From positions 66,584 through 130,583 of the forward strand of contig KZ478063.1 of assembly GCA_002837195.1 (NCBI GenBank): DNA of 64,000 nt, read 5' to 3'. Positions within the stretch are counted from its first letter, which is position 1. Every line of letters starts with the position of its first letter. The translations under genes and the position numbers were made by a program. The notes under the pieces were generated by a model, which was not told the DNA's origin, ran no database searches, and saw nothing but the letters and a program-made list of their open reading frames with translations. Of the stretch, positions 21,070-29,484 are shown piece by piece. The stretch comes from Enterobacterales bacterium CwR94. GTDB lineage: Bacteria > Pseudomonadota > Gammaproteobacteria > Enterobacterales > Enterobacteriaceae.

Positions 21070-22060
21070 GCCCGCTGCCAAACTGCTGATCGCGCCCGTG
21101 CGGCTCGTCCCAATTCAGGTGTGGGCCGACTGAAATAATACCGTGCGGGTTAATCTGCTGATGGCTACAGAAATAGTGGTGGCGGATATGCGCCAGATTC
21201 ACCGTTTCGGCAATCCCCGGTATCTGATAGATATCGCGTAAAAAGCCGCTGAGGTTTAAATAGTCACTGATGCGGCGACGGTCACACTTAAAATGTGTCA
21301 CATAGACCGGATCGAAACGCACCAGGGTGGTCCACAGGCGTAAATCGGCCTCGGTCAATTGGTTGCCCGTCAGCCAGCGATGTTGCCCCAGCAACGTATC
21401 GAGTCTATCGAGAGAGACAAACAAGGCATCAACCGCTTCATCATAGGCGGCCTGCGAAGTGGCAAACCCCGCCTTGTACACGCCGTTATTCACGGTCTCA
21501 TACACCCAGCTATTCACTTCATCGATATTCGCGCGTAAGGCTTGCGGATAGTAATCTCCCGCTTTTGCTCCCACGGCGTCGAAGGCGCTGTTGAGCATGC
21601 GCATAATATCTGCTGACTCATTGCTCACCAGGGTGTGTTGCTGCTTGTCCCACAGGACAGGGACAGTCACGCGGCCACTGTATTGCGGGTCTGCATGCAA
21701 ATAGAGCTGATACAGGAATTCATTTTGATACAGGCTATCGCCGGTGGCAGCAGGGAATTCATCGTCAAAGGTCCAGCCGTTTTCCAGCATCAGCGGATGC
21801 ACCACCGAGACCGAGATATGATCTTGCAGACCTTTTAATTGCCGCATCAGCAGCGTGCGATGCGCCCACGGGCAGGCGAGGGAAACATACAGATGATAGC
21901 GATCTTTCTCCGCTTTAAATCCCGGATTGCCACTGGGGCCCGCCTCGCCATCTTGCGTGACCCAGTTGCGCCACTGTGCCGTGGTGCGTTTAAAGCGGCC
22001 GCCTGTTGATTTGGTATCGTACCAGGTGTCATGCCAGACACCGTCAATCAGCTGTCCCAT
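21053..22060 (-). CDS. yqjG: Glutathionyl-hydroquinone reductase YqjG
   Basis: A 335-residue xi-class glutathione transferase that reduces glutathionyl-hydroquinones. The catalytic Cys63 is in LYVSLACPWAHRTL, with the thioredoxin-like N-domain before and a helical C-domain after. Length and sequence are close to E. coli YqjG (328). It is convergent with yhaJ and downstream of yqjF in the same direction, separated from it by a terminator. E. coli has yhaH and yhaI between yqjG and yhaJ; both are missing here. Confidence 0.93.
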   Translation of the reverse strand: MGQLIDGVWHDTWYDTKSTGGRFKRTTAQWRNWVTQDGEAGPSGNPGFKAEKDRYHLYVSLACPWAHRTLLMRQLKGLQDHISVSVVHPLMLENGWTFDDEFPAATGDSLYQNEFLYQLYLHADPQYSGRVTVPVLWDKQQHTLVSNESADIMRMLNSAFDAVGAKAGDYYPQALRANIDEVNSWVYETVNNGVYKAGFATSQAAYDEAVDALFVSLDRLDTLLGQHRWLTGNQLTEADLRLWTTLVRFDPVYVTHFKCDRRRISDYLNLSGFLRDIYQIPGIAETVNLAHIRHHYFCSHQQINPHGIISVGPHLNWDEPHGRDQQFGSGLTGAV

Positions 22061-22074
22061 TACGCCTCCTTAAA

Positions 22075-22103
22075 AAGCAAAAGGGCGGAGAAGATCTCCG
22101 CCC
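22075..22103 (-). terminator. Terminator after yqjF
   Basis: GGGCGGAG/CTCCGCCC with a 5-base loop, followed on the minus strand by TTTTGCTTTTT. It separates yqjF from yqjG. Confidence 0.85.
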
Positions 22104-22124
22104 TGAAAGTATAGCGACTGTTTA

Positions 22125-22517
22125 TTACCACTTTTTGCCGATAGCGCGGTCAATACTGAAAGCGCCAGGGCCTGTGATACCCAGCAGCAGGTAGCCACCG
22201 GCGATGCTCAGGTTTTTCATGAACATCGTTAAGTTAGGATCGACCGCGAAGTTGTTGTGGAACAGAAACGCGGTCAGCAGGGTAAAGCCAGCGGTAAAGA
22301 ACGCCGTGGTACGCGTCAGGAAACCAAACAAAATCGCCAGGCCGCCGCCAAATTCAAGCAAAATTGTCAGGGGTAAAAAGAAACCTGGAACACCCATGGC
22401 TTCCATGTACTGCTGTGTGCCTGCGTAACCGGTGATTTTTCCCCAGCCTGCCACAATAAACAGCACCGGCATCAGAATACGCGCTACCAGAAAACCTACA
22501 TCTTCGAATTTTTTCAT
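22125..22517 (-). CDS. yqjF: DoxX-family inner-membrane protein YqjF
   Basis: 130 residues from MKKFEDVGFLVARILMP, the same length as E. coli YqjF; an upstream start at 22535 is less likely. Four membrane helices and the early GWGKITGY and EFGGGLAILFG motifs place it in the DoxX family. Its role is unclear; in E. coli its promoter responds to quinone-like and nitroaromatic compounds through YhaJ. Confidence 0.93.
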   Translation of the reverse strand: MKKFEDVGFLVARILMPVLFIVAGWGKITGYAGTQQYMEAMGVPGFFLPLTILLEFGGGLAILFGFLTRTTAFFTAGFTLLTAFLFHNNFAVDPNLTMFMKNLSIAGGYLLLGITGPGAFSIDRAIGKKW

Positions 22518-22670
22518 TATCAACTCCAGCCCCAAAATGAGTACTTTTAACTTTTAAAATAGACACAGTTGCAAGGAGGATGCGTGATGAAGCGCTCTGC
22601 TCTTGACTGGTTGAGATAATAAAGGGAGCGGAGGGAAGTTGTAAGCGAGATAAACTGTCGATGTCTTTCG

Positions 22671-22705
22671 AAAAAATTGAAAGGGACGGGCGGTGGCCCA
22701 TCCCT
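22671..22705 (-). terminator. Terminator after yqjK
   Basis: AGGGATGGGC-CACC-GCCCGTCCCT (10-bp stem) followed on the minus strand by TTTCAATTTTTT. It ends the yqjDEK group. Confidence 0.88.
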
Positions 22706-22706
22706 G

Positions 22707-22988
22707 TTAACGCTTAAGCTGATTACGCACCAGGCGCCAGGTGCTCCACGCTCCAAACCCACGGCGTGCCCAGCGCATCATGCCGCGCGGGTGGCGCACA
22801 GACCACAGCGCCATGACACCACTGCCGACCGCAGCCCAGCGACGCAGGCTGATGAGCGTTAGCCAGCCGCGGTCGTAGCGCTCAGTGACCTGAAACCAAT
22901 CGCGACGCGCCGCACTCAGATCCAGGCGTTGTTGCTGCACCTGAACTAATAACGCGGCTTTGCGCTCTTCACGCTCACGCTTGCTCAT
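22707..22988 (-). CDS. yqjK: YqjK-like protein
   Basis: A 93-residue basic protein, rich in Arg, beginning MSKREREERKAALLVQVQQQR, with one weak hydrophobic segment near 50-65. It matches E. coli YqjK by position and sequence style. Its start overlaps the yqjE stop by 4 bases (ATGA), showing coupling. Function unknown. Confidence 0.88.
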   Translation of the reverse strand: MSKREREERKAALLVQVQQQRLDLSAARRDWFQVTERYDRGWLTLISLRRWAAVGSGVMALWSVRHPRGMMRWARRGFGAWSTWRLVRNQLKR

Positions 22989-23380
22989 CGGTCGTCTTCC
23001 AGCAGCTTGCGATCCGTCTCCAGCTCTTTACGCGTGGCGCGCAGCAGCGAAGACTGACGACTCTTGCGCAGTGTCCACAGACCAAAAAACAGCGCCAGTG
23101 CAAACAAAGCACCGGTGGTGATGGCAATGGCCATCAGGCGATATTGGGCATCGACAGCCCAAATAATCAGCACCATCAGGCTCATCAAGCCAAAAGCGGT
23201 GAACAGCATGGTCAAACCCACCATCATTAGCATTTGAAGAAGGTTGGCTTTCTCTTCTTCCAATTCCACGACGGCCAGTCTGACGCGCGTTTCCACCAGA
23301 TTGACTAAGGTGGTGAGTACGCGTTGCCCAATTTGAATGACCCCTTTAGCGGGGCCATGTTGTTGCTCTGAAGTTGGCAT
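22985..23380 (-). CDS. yqjE: YqjE family inner-membrane protein
   Basis: 131 residues with two hydrophobic helices in the middle (about 50-75 and 80-105) and charged ends, as in the phage holin superfamily III/YqjE family. It lies 3 bases after yqjD. The yqjD-yqjE-yqjK set is linked to stationary-phase, membrane-attached ribosome binding in E. coli through YqjD; YqjE itself is not well characterised. Confidence 0.92.
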   Translation of the reverse strand: MPTSEQQHGPAKGVIQIGQRVLTTLVNLVETRVRLAVVELEEEKANLLQMLMMVGLTMLFTAFGLMSLMVLIIWAVDAQYRLMAIAITTGALFALALFFGLWTLRKSRQSSLLRATRKELETDRKLLEDDR

Positions 23381-23383
23381 AAA

Positions 23384-23689
23384 TTAGCGACGTGTCAGCA
23401 GGACACCCAGTACCACACCCACAGCGGCGCCAATGCCTACGCCGGTCCACGGATTCTCACGCACATACTCATCGGCACGGCCCGCAGCTTCACGGGTTTG
23501 CTGTGCCAGACGCTCACCGGAATCCCCCAGGCGTGCACGTGTGTCACTGAGCGTGCTCTGCGCTTTAGCACGCAGTTTCTCCAGTTCGGTTTTGGATTTG
23601 TCAGTTGAGCTGCTCAGCACTTCTTCCAGTGTGTCTGCCAGAGTTTTCAATTCAGCGCGCAGATTTTCAGTTGTCGAATCTTTTGACAT
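23384..23689 (-). CDS. yqjD: Ribosome-binding membrane protein YqjD (ElaB family)
   Basis: 101 residues from MSKDSTTENLRAELK, exactly the E. coli YqjD length; the TTG at 23707 is not needed. A soluble amphipathic coiled N-terminal part is followed by YVRENPWTGVGIGAA and a C-terminal membrane anchor ending Leu-Leu-Thr-Arg-Arg. E. coli YqjD binds 70S/100S ribosomes and tethers them to the membrane in stationary phase under RpoS. Confidence 0.95.
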   Translation of the reverse strand: MSKDSTTENLRAELKTLADTLEEVLSSSTDKSKTELEKLRAKAQSTLSDTRARLGDSGERLAQQTREAAGRADEYVRENPWTGVGIGAAVGVVLGVLLTRR

Positions 23690-23724
23690 GAGGTCTTCCT
23701 TTATCAATGTGTGAACAGTTGAAC

Positions 23725-24096
23725 TTAATAAGGTTGCTGTTGAAGGGTGCTCAATTCTTCACGCTCTTCATCCAGCTTTTTCTGACGCTTGGCAATATCA
23801 TCCCGATCGCCCTTGGTCTGGGCTTCTTTCAAATCCTGTTGGCGCTCTGCCACTTCCTTCTGCTTCTCACGAATGTTTTCTGCGTGGGCTTGCTGCAACG
23901 CCGCATCGGTGCAGGATCCTTGCACCTGGCTCAGGGCACGTTCTAATCCGTTAACTTTGCGGTCATTGTTATGCGCTTTGGCTTCTTTGAGCTGCTGCTG
24001 AATATCATCGACTTTTTGCTGGCAAAGCGGATTATCAGCCAGAGCATAGCCACTGGCGCTGAACAGAATAACGGTGAGAAGTGAACGAAGTGTCAT
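23725..24096 (-). CDS. yqjC: YqjC, periplasmic DUF1090 protein
   Basis: 123 residues with a signal peptide (cleavage at Ala-Leu-Ala-Asp, about residue 20). A long, highly charged coiled coil follows with two Cys (NPLCQQKVDD and QGSCTDAAL). It matches E. coli YqjC. Function is unknown; the gene sits alone between mzrA and yqjD in the conserved order. Confidence 0.92.
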   Translation of the reverse strand: MTLRSLLTVILFSASGYALADNPLCQQKVDDIQQQLKEAKAHNNDRKVNGLERALSQVQGSCTDAALQQAHAENIREKQKEVAERQQDLKEAQTKGDRDDIAKRQKKLDEEREELSTLQQQPY

Positions 24097-24121
24097 GCAT
24101 TATCCTTACTGATGGCACAAG

Positions 24122-24153
24122 AAATGAAAACAGGATGCGTTGCGTACGCATCC
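24122..24153 (-). terminator. Terminator after mzrA
   Basis: GGATGCGT/ACGCATCC with a 5-base loop, then TGTTTTCATTTCTT on the minus strand. Confidence 0.78.
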
Positions 24154-24226
24154 CATTAATCATAGTCAGGAAATGAGAAAATCACAAAAAGAGGAGCGGC
24201 AGCAGGGGCTTATTACTGGGGAGAAA

Positions 24227-24610
24227 CTACCCCAGACGTAACTTTCCCTCTGGTTTACCTGCAAGTTTCGCGACCGACTTACCCTCCATTTTTGCGATAG
24301 TAAAGCCGGGGGGAAGCACACGATACAATGCCTGAATAGCCTCGGCATCTTGCTCCTGAGATTCCAGCGTCACCACCAGGGCATCGCTGGCGGGCGTAAT
24401 ACTTTTGATGCGAATGCCTTCCGCGCTAAGACGTTGATACACATAAAAGCCATCAGGCAGCGTCATGCCTTGACGCGATGCGCGAATTTGCAGTGCTGTT
24501 TCAGTGCGAAACAACGCAGGCAGCAGCGTGGCAGCCGCAATAGCCAGTACCGCCAGCATCGCCCAGGGAATCATTCGGGAGAGGCTGACGCGTTTTTCTT
24601 TTACCATCAC
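24227..24610 (-). CDS. mzrA: EnvZ/OmpR regulon modulator MzrA
   Basis: 127 residues, the same length as E. coli MzrA (YqjB). A single N-terminal membrane helix (about 13-32) precedes a periplasmic domain. MzrA contacts the sensor EnvZ in the inner membrane and links the CpxAR and EnvZ/OmpR responses. The start overlaps the yqjA stop by 4 bases, so the two are coupled as in E. coli. Confidence 0.93.
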   Translation of the reverse strand: MMVKEKRVSLSRMIPWAMLAVLAIAAATLLPALFRTETALQIRASRQGMTLPDGFYVYQRLSAEGIRIKSITPASDALVVTLESQEQDAEAIQALYRVLPPGFTIAKMEGKSVAKLAGKPEGKLRLG

Positions 24611-25284
24611 GAATTCCCTTTTCCATCAACCGCACTGCGCTTCTTGCGCCATAACACATACAGTGAGCCAAACAAGCCAATCACTAACAGCACCAGCGGG
24701 AGCATCATCAGGCCAAACATCAGTTCATCTTCGTAGCGACGAAAAATCGGTGTTTTAGCCAGCGCAAAGCCCATCACCGTGAGGATCAATACCCACAGGA
24801 ATCCGCTCATCCAGTTAAAGAATTGGAAGCGGGCATTGTTTAGCCCGGACAGGCCCGCAATGGTTGGCAGAAGAGTGCGCACAAAGGCGAGAAAGCGGCC
24901 GACCAGCAACGCCGATAAACCATGGCGGTGGAACAGTTGATGTGCGCGTTGGTGATATTGCGCGGGAAGGTGCGATAGCCAGTTTTGTACCGTGGCGGTG
25001 TTGCCCAGCCATTTACCCTGGATGTAACTCACCCAGGCACCCAAACTGGCTGCGGTGGTCAAGATTAACAAGGTCAACGGGAAATTCATGGTGCCTTTGG
25101 CAATCAATACGCCCACTAAAATCAACAGGCTATCACCGGGCAGGAAGGCGGCTGGAAGCAGGCCGTTTTCCAGAAACAGAATCATAAACAGTACAAAATA
25201 AATGGCCCAGACCAGAGAGGGATCGGCCAACATTTCAAAATCCTGATGCCAAAGTGCATGCACCAGCTCTTTTAAGATATCCAT
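24607..25284 (-). CDS. yqjA: DedA-family membrane protein YqjA
   Basis: A 225-residue DedA protein with about five hydrophobic segments. Family motifs are [18 protein letters not shown] (about 38-55) and [19 protein letters not shown] (about 125-145), which hold the charged residues needed for transport. E. coli YqjA (220) supports proton-dependent transport, alkaline tolerance and cell division with YghB. In E. coli the hexuronate regulator gene exuR precedes it; here sstT does. Confidence 0.95.
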   Translation of the reverse strand: MDILKELVHALWHQDFEMLADPSLVWAIYFVLFMILFLENGLLPAAFLPGDSLLILVGVLIAKGTMNFPLTLLILTTAASLGAWVSYIQGKWLGNTATVQNWLSHLPAQYHQRAHQLFHRHGLSALLVGRFLAFVRTLLPTIAGLSGLNNARFQFFNWMSGFLWVLILTVMGFALAKTPIFRRYEDELMFGLMMLPLVLLVIGLFGSLYVLWRKKRSAVDGKGNS

Positions 25285-25632
25285 TATGTCATCCTAACAG
25301 CTGCAAAAATCGCGCCTTATCAGGGACGCGCGGAAGGCAACGGTGGCAACGTTTCGTTATTGGCTATTATGGTCGCTACCATTACCCACGAATGTCAGGG
25401 TGTCCCCTGTGAGCATAAAAGCAGCACTGCTTTCACACACGGTTCTAAGGGTAAAAAAGGGGAAACAACTGTAACAAAAATCACCGTAATGAGACAGGGA
25501 AATAGTGGTGATGCCGGGCTGTTTTACCCTGGTGTGGACCTGGGGAAAAGACGTTTTACACAGTCTGACATAAATTTTGAACGGCGGGGATTTTTACGCC
25601 CTCTTCCGGTACTGAAGAGGGCGTGGCAAGCA
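25285..25632. other. Intergenic region between yqjA and sstT
   Basis: Holds the yqjA-mzrA promoter region (minus strand) and, at its right end, the sstT terminator. A plus-strand frame at 25360-25701 overlaps sstT and shows no protein-like features. No relic of the E. coli ygjV-uxaCA-exuTR genes could be recognised. I did not find a CpxR box with the GTAAA-N5-GTAAA spacing. Confidence 0.6.
25591..25624 (-). terminator. Terminator after sstT
   Basis: ACGCCCTCTTC/GAAGAGGGCGT (11-bp stem, 7-base loop), followed on the minus strand by AAAAATCC rather than T residues. On the plus strand it lacks a T-tract, so its strength is uncertain. Confidence 0.55.
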
Positions 25633-26865
25633 TCAGGCGTTTTGCGTTGCTCTGTCTTCTTCTGCCATGCAAGCGGCGGCAGTAAACAGAATATCCGTTG
25701 AGGAGTTCAGCGCGGTTTCGGCGGAATCTTGCAGCACACCAATGATAAAGCCCACTGCGACGACCTGCATCGCCACTTCATTGGGTATACCAAACATGTT
25801 GCACGCTACCGGAATCAGCAGCAAAGAGCCGCCTGCAACACCGGATGCACCGCAGGCGCACAGCGTGGCGACCAGGCTTAATAAAATCGCCGTGGGGATA
25901 TCCACTGAGATCCCCAGCGTATTCACCGCCGCCAGAGTCAGTACCGTGATGGTGGTTGAAGCCCCCGCCATACTGATGGTGGCGCCCAGCGGAATCGAGA
26001 CGGAGTAAGTGTCTTCATCCAAATTCATGCGCTTCGCCAGCGCCATATTCACCGGAATATTGGCCGCCGAGCTGCGGGTGAAAAAGGCGGTAACGCCGCT
26101 TTCACGCAGGCAGGTAAACACCAGGGGATACGGGTTGCGGCGGATTTTCCACCACACCAGCAGGGGATTGGCGACCAGCGCCATAAACAGCATGCACCCG
26201 AGCAGCAGTGTCAGCAAATGGGCGTAGCTCCACAGGGCACCAAAACCGGTGGTGGCCAAAATCGAGGCCACTAAACCAAAAATACCCAGTGGCGCGCAGC
26301 GAATCACTAAACGCACCATCCAGGTCACGGCCTCGGAAGCATCGTTCAGGAACTGGCGTGTGGTGTCGCTGCTGTGCCGAAAGGCCAGCCCAAGTCCAAT
26401 CGCCCACACTAGAATGCCGATATAGTTGGCGTTCATCAGCGCATCAATCGGGTTCGCCACCATGCTTAGCATCAGACTTTGCAAGACTTCCATAATGCCG
26501 GAAGGCGGTGTGATATCGGTCTGTGTTGCACTGAGGGCCAAGGTTTGCGGATAAAGATGGCTGCCCACCACCGCGACCGCAGCCGCAAAGAAGGTACTAA
26601 ACAGGTAGAGAAAAATGATCGGACGAATATTGGTCTTTTGTCCCTGACGATGATTGGCAATAGACGCAATCACCAGCACCAGTACCAACAGGGGGGCCAC
26701 GGCTTTCAGCGCACTGACAAACAGGGAACCCAATAATCCCACGGCTTCTGCCGCCGGTTTTGAAAGGGCGGCCAGAGCGATACCGGCGAGCAGCCCAATC
26801 AGAATTTGCTTTACCAGGCTGCCTTGCATCAAACGATGCAACAGGCCTGAACCTTTTGATTCCAT
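25633..26865 (-). CDS. sstT: Serine/threonine:Na+ symporter SstT
   Basis: 410 residues from [21 protein letters not shown] (E. coli SstT has 414); the longer frame to 26976 adds an unlikely extension. It belongs to the dicarboxylate/amino acid:cation symporter family. [14 protein letters not shown] and [13 protein letters not shown] contain the substrate-binding hairpin and NMxG-type region (here Ser-Met-Ala-Gly). It takes up L-serine and L-threonine with Na+ across the inner membrane. It sits next to alx as in E. coli. Confidence 0.95.
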   Translation of the reverse strand: MESKGSGLLHRLMQGSLVKQILIGLLAGIALAALSKPAAEAVGLLGSLFVSALKAVAPLLVLVLVIASIANHRQGQKTNIRPIIFLYLFSTFFAAAVAVVGSHLYPQTLALSATQTDITPPSGIMEVLQSLMLSMVANPIDALMNANYIGILVWAIGLGLAFRHSSDTTRQFLNDASEAVTWMVRLVIRCAPLGIFGLVASILATTGFGALWSYAHLLTLLLGCMLFMALVANPLLVWWKIRRNPYPLVFTCLRESGVTAFFTRSSAANIPVNMALAKRMNLDEDTYSVSIPLGATISMAGASTTITVLTLAAVNTLGISVDIPTAILLSLVATLCACGASGVAGGSLLLIPVACNMFGIPNEVAMQVVAVGFIIGVLQDSAETALNSSTDILFTAAACMAEEDRATQNA

Positions 26866-27051
26866 AGCGAATACCTGCAATTTTAAGTTTAAAGCGTGGC
26901 AGTGCTGATTTCGCTTCTTAATGAGCGAAAAATAGCCTGCGATTGCGTTTGCAGCGAGGAGTATAAGGAATTGCACGGGTGGGGGAAGAGATAATTCTGG
27001 AAAATCCTGACTTGATCAAATTTTATCACTATTTAACAACATTTAATTAAC

Positions 27052-27076
27052 TTCGCGGGGCGCTGCGCCCCGCGAA
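27052..27076. terminator. Hairpin after alx
   Basis: TTCGCGGGGCG-CTG-CGCCCCGCGAA, a perfect 11-bp stem whose end touches the last codons region of alx; minus-strand sequence after it is AT-rich (AGTTAATTAAA). Confidence 0.75.
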
Positions 27077-27081
27077 TAATC

Positions 27082-28044
27082 TTATGACTGTGCTTTATCG
27101 TTCTTGTAGTTAACCCAACTGTTGATCAGCAAGGTGACCGCGAGGATGCCGCCCACAATGCCTAATGAAATAGCTACCGGAATGTGGAAGAAGTCCACAA
27201 TCAGCATCTTGATACCGATAAACACCAGAATGACTGACAAACCGTATTTCAGCATCGAGAAGCGCTCTGCGACATTCGCCAACAAGAAGTACATCGCGCG
27301 CAGACCCAGAATGGCGAACAGGTTAGAGGTCAACACAATAAAGGGATCGGTGGTGACCGCGAAGATGGCTGGAATACTGTCGACGGCAAAAATCACGTCG
27401 CTGATTTCCACCATAATCAGCACCAGCAACAGCGGCGTGGCATACAGCAAGCCGCCTTTGCGCACAAAGAAGTGCTCACTTTCAATGGTATCGGTCATGC
27501 GCATTTTGCTTTTTAGCCAGCGCACCAAGGGTTTATCGCCAATCGCGCTGTCATCCTCTTTTGCCAACGCCATCTTGATACCGGTAAACAGCAGGAACGC
27601 ACCGAACAGATACAGGACCCAGCTAAATTGGGTTACCAACCAACTGCCAGCGAAAATCATAATGGTACGCAGCACGATGGCACCGAGTACGCCATACACC
27701 AGCACGCGGCGTTGCAAGGCGGCCGGGACGGCAAAGTAGCTAAACAGCATTAACCAGACAAAGACGTTATCGACCGCCAGCGCTTTTTCAATTAAGTAAC
27801 CGGTTAAGAAAGCCAGCGCCTGGGTATGCGCGACTTCCGGGCCAACGGTATCGTTGAGGTACCACCAAAGGGCACCATTAAACAGCAGCGCAAGCGATAC
27901 CCACAGCAGTGACCAGGCGGCAGCCTGTTTCATGGACATCGCATGACTGCCACGGCGGCCCTGCAAAAAAAGATCTATGGCGAGCATAATTAGCACGACA
28001 ACGGCAAACCCGCCCCACAACAACGGTGTTCCGACAGTGTTCAT
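27082..28044 (-). CDS. alx: Alx, TerC-family manganese exporter
   Basis: 320 residues from [18 protein letters not shown] (E. coli Alx has 321). It is a TerC-family protein with about nine membrane helices. The conserved acidic motifs [12 protein letters not shown] (about 83-94) and [15 protein letters not shown] (about 200-214) are expected to bind metal. Alx is linked to Mn2+ export and is induced by alkaline pH and manganese through its leader RNA, which is present here. It matches position and neighbours (ygjR, sstT) in E. coli. Confidence 0.95.
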   Translation of the reverse strand: MNTVGTPLLWGGFAVVVLIMLAIDLFLQGRRGSHAMSMKQAAAWSLLWVSLALLFNGALWWYLNDTVGPEVAHTQALAFLTGYLIEKALAVDNVFVWLMLFSYFAVPAALQRRVLVYGVLGAIVLRTIMIFAGSWLVTQFSWVLYLFGAFLLFTGIKMALAKEDDSAIGDKPLVRWLKSKMRMTDTIESEHFFVRKGGLLYATPLLLVLIMVEISDVIFAVDSIPAIFAVTTDPFIVLTSNLFAILGLRAMYFLLANVAERFSMLKYGLSVILVFIGIKMLIVDFFHIPVAISLGIVGGILAVTLLINSWVNYKNDKAQS

Positions 28045-28061
28045 CTTGTTTTCCTGTAAGC

Positions 28062-28230
28062 AAAAAAAAACGGCCAACATCAGAAGACGTTAGCCGCTTA
28101 ATGGGGATCAGCAAACCTCGCCTTCCGGCAAGGTCTCACTTACAACCGAAGTTGCTCAGGAACCGGGCGGTCGCGCAGACTGCCGTAATGACGATTCACT
28201 GACGAAAAGTTACTCCCCTTTGCAAAGCGT
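28062..28230 (-). ncRNA. yybP-ykoY manganese/pH riboswitch (SraF/PRE) with expression-platform terminator
   Basis: The minus-strand leader of alx contains GGGGAGTAAC (28218 down), CGTCATTACGGC, and GTGAGACC...GGCGAGGTTTGCTGA, the conserved blocks of the yybP-ykoY class. A terminator follows at 28096-28062: CGGCTAACGTC-TTCT-GATGTTGGCCG then nine T residues, ending 17 bases before the start codon. Established knowledge: this class senses Mn2+, and in E. coli alx it also responds to alkaline pH by changing RNA folding. Confidence 0.93.
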
Positions 28231-28286
28231 AAGGTAGTTGAGCGCCAGCCAGTAATCAAGCGCGGCGCAGAAATAATTAGAAATAT

Positions 28287-29285
28287 TTACACTGCCGCAG
28301 AGTGACTGATGTCATCGGCGGGGAAAACCACGCCCGTCTGGCGGCGAATTTCGGTGAGCAGTTTAGCGGTCACGCGTGAGGTGTTCAGCCCTGGATGATT
28401 GATTTCATGGGTCTCTACCAGACGAGCAAAGGTTTCTGCTTCATACAGCATGGTGTTGATGTGCTGAGGTTGCGACAAATCCTGTGGCTTACCACCGCGT
28501 GGGACAAAGGCGACTTTTTGCACTTCAGAAATCTGCTCAATCACCAGAGCGCCCTCTTCACCCTGAATTTCGCTGGGGATCGCCGTATGACTCACTTTCG
28601 AGTGCAGCACGGTGACATCAAAATCGCCGTAGTCCATCACCACCACACCGTGTGCATCGACGCCGCTTGCAAGCAACGTTGCCTGGGCTTGTACGCCGTG
28701 GGGTTCACCCCATAAGGCAACAGCAGAGGCCAGACAGTAGTAGCCGATATCCATAATGGAACCGTTAGACCATGCGGGATTAAAGGTATTCGGGTTTTCA
28801 CCATCCAGATAACGTTGGTAGCGTGAAGAGTACTGGCAGTAATTCAGCACGGCCTTGCGGATTTTGCCGACGCGCCCCAGTGACTGCTGAAGCAGCAAGA
28901 AATTGGGCAGGCTGGCGGTTTTAAAGGCTTCAAACAGCACGACCTGATTTTCGCGTGCGCAGTTAATCATCTCTTCAACTTCACGCAGGTTGGAGGCCAG
29001 CGGCTTCTCACAGATGACGTGTTTCTTGTGGCGCATAAACAGCATTGCCTGTTCGGCATGCAGCGCATTGGGGCTGGCGATATACACCGCATCAATCGCA
29101 TCAGACTGCGCCATTTTTTCCAGCGAAACATACAGATGTTCAACGGGATAATCTTTGCTGAATGACTGAGCCTGGTCCAGCGTGCGCGAGTAAAGCGCGG
29201 TGAGCTTCATTTTACCGGTTTCGTGGGCGGCATCCACGAACTGACGGGTAATCCAGTTGGTGCCGATAATGGCGAAGCGAATCAT
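28287..29285 (-). CDS. ygjR: Gfo/Idh/MocA-family oxidoreductase YgjR
   Basis: 332 residues from MIRFAIIGTNWITRQFVDAA. The N-terminal Rossmann fold has a GTNWITR nucleotide-binding turn, the EKPLASN motif near residues 93-99 holds the conserved Lys, and the C-terminal half is an alpha/beta dimerisation domain. It is closely similar to E. coli YgjR, a probable NAD(P)-dependent dehydrogenase of unknown substrate. The frame to 29369 adds an unlikely extension. E. coli ygjQ, which would follow, is absent. Confidence 0.92.
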   Translation of the reverse strand: MIRFAIIGTNWITRQFVDAAHETGKMKLTALYSRTLDQAQSFSKDYPVEHLYVSLEKMAQSDAIDAVYIASPNALHAEQAMLFMRHKKHVICEKPLASNLREVEEMINCARENQVVLFEAFKTASLPNFLLLQQSLGRVGKIRKAVLNYCQYSSRYQRYLDGENPNTFNPAWSNGSIMDIGYYCLASAVALWGEPHGVQAQATLLASGVDAHGVVVMDYGDFDVTVLHSKVSHTAIPSEIQGEEGALVIEQISEVQKVAFVPRGGKPQDLSQPQHINTMLYEAETFARLVETHEINHPGLNTSRVTAKLLTEIRRQTGVVFPADDISHSAAV

Positions 29286-29484
29286 CAGGGAAGGAACTCC
29301 AGTGACAGGATGAAAGGTCAGAGTAACATGCAACAGGGGGAGGGCAAGGGGAGAGGGCCGGTGAAGCACAGGTTTTGCTAACCACTACGCAGAAAGCGCC
29401 TGTCCTGACGCAAACTGTTGCAATTCCCCGCAACCTCTTTCAGGATTATCCGCAGATTCACTGACTTGCATCACGGAGAGCGCC

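Noticed and set aside
25360-25701. Plus-strand 113-codon frame between yqjA and sstT
   Set aside because: Overlaps the end of sstT and its terminator, has no ribosome binding site and no protein-like pattern.
27122-27739. Plus-strand 205-codon frame inside alx
   Set aside because: Antisense shadow of a membrane protein gene; composition is that expected from reversing hydrophobic codons.
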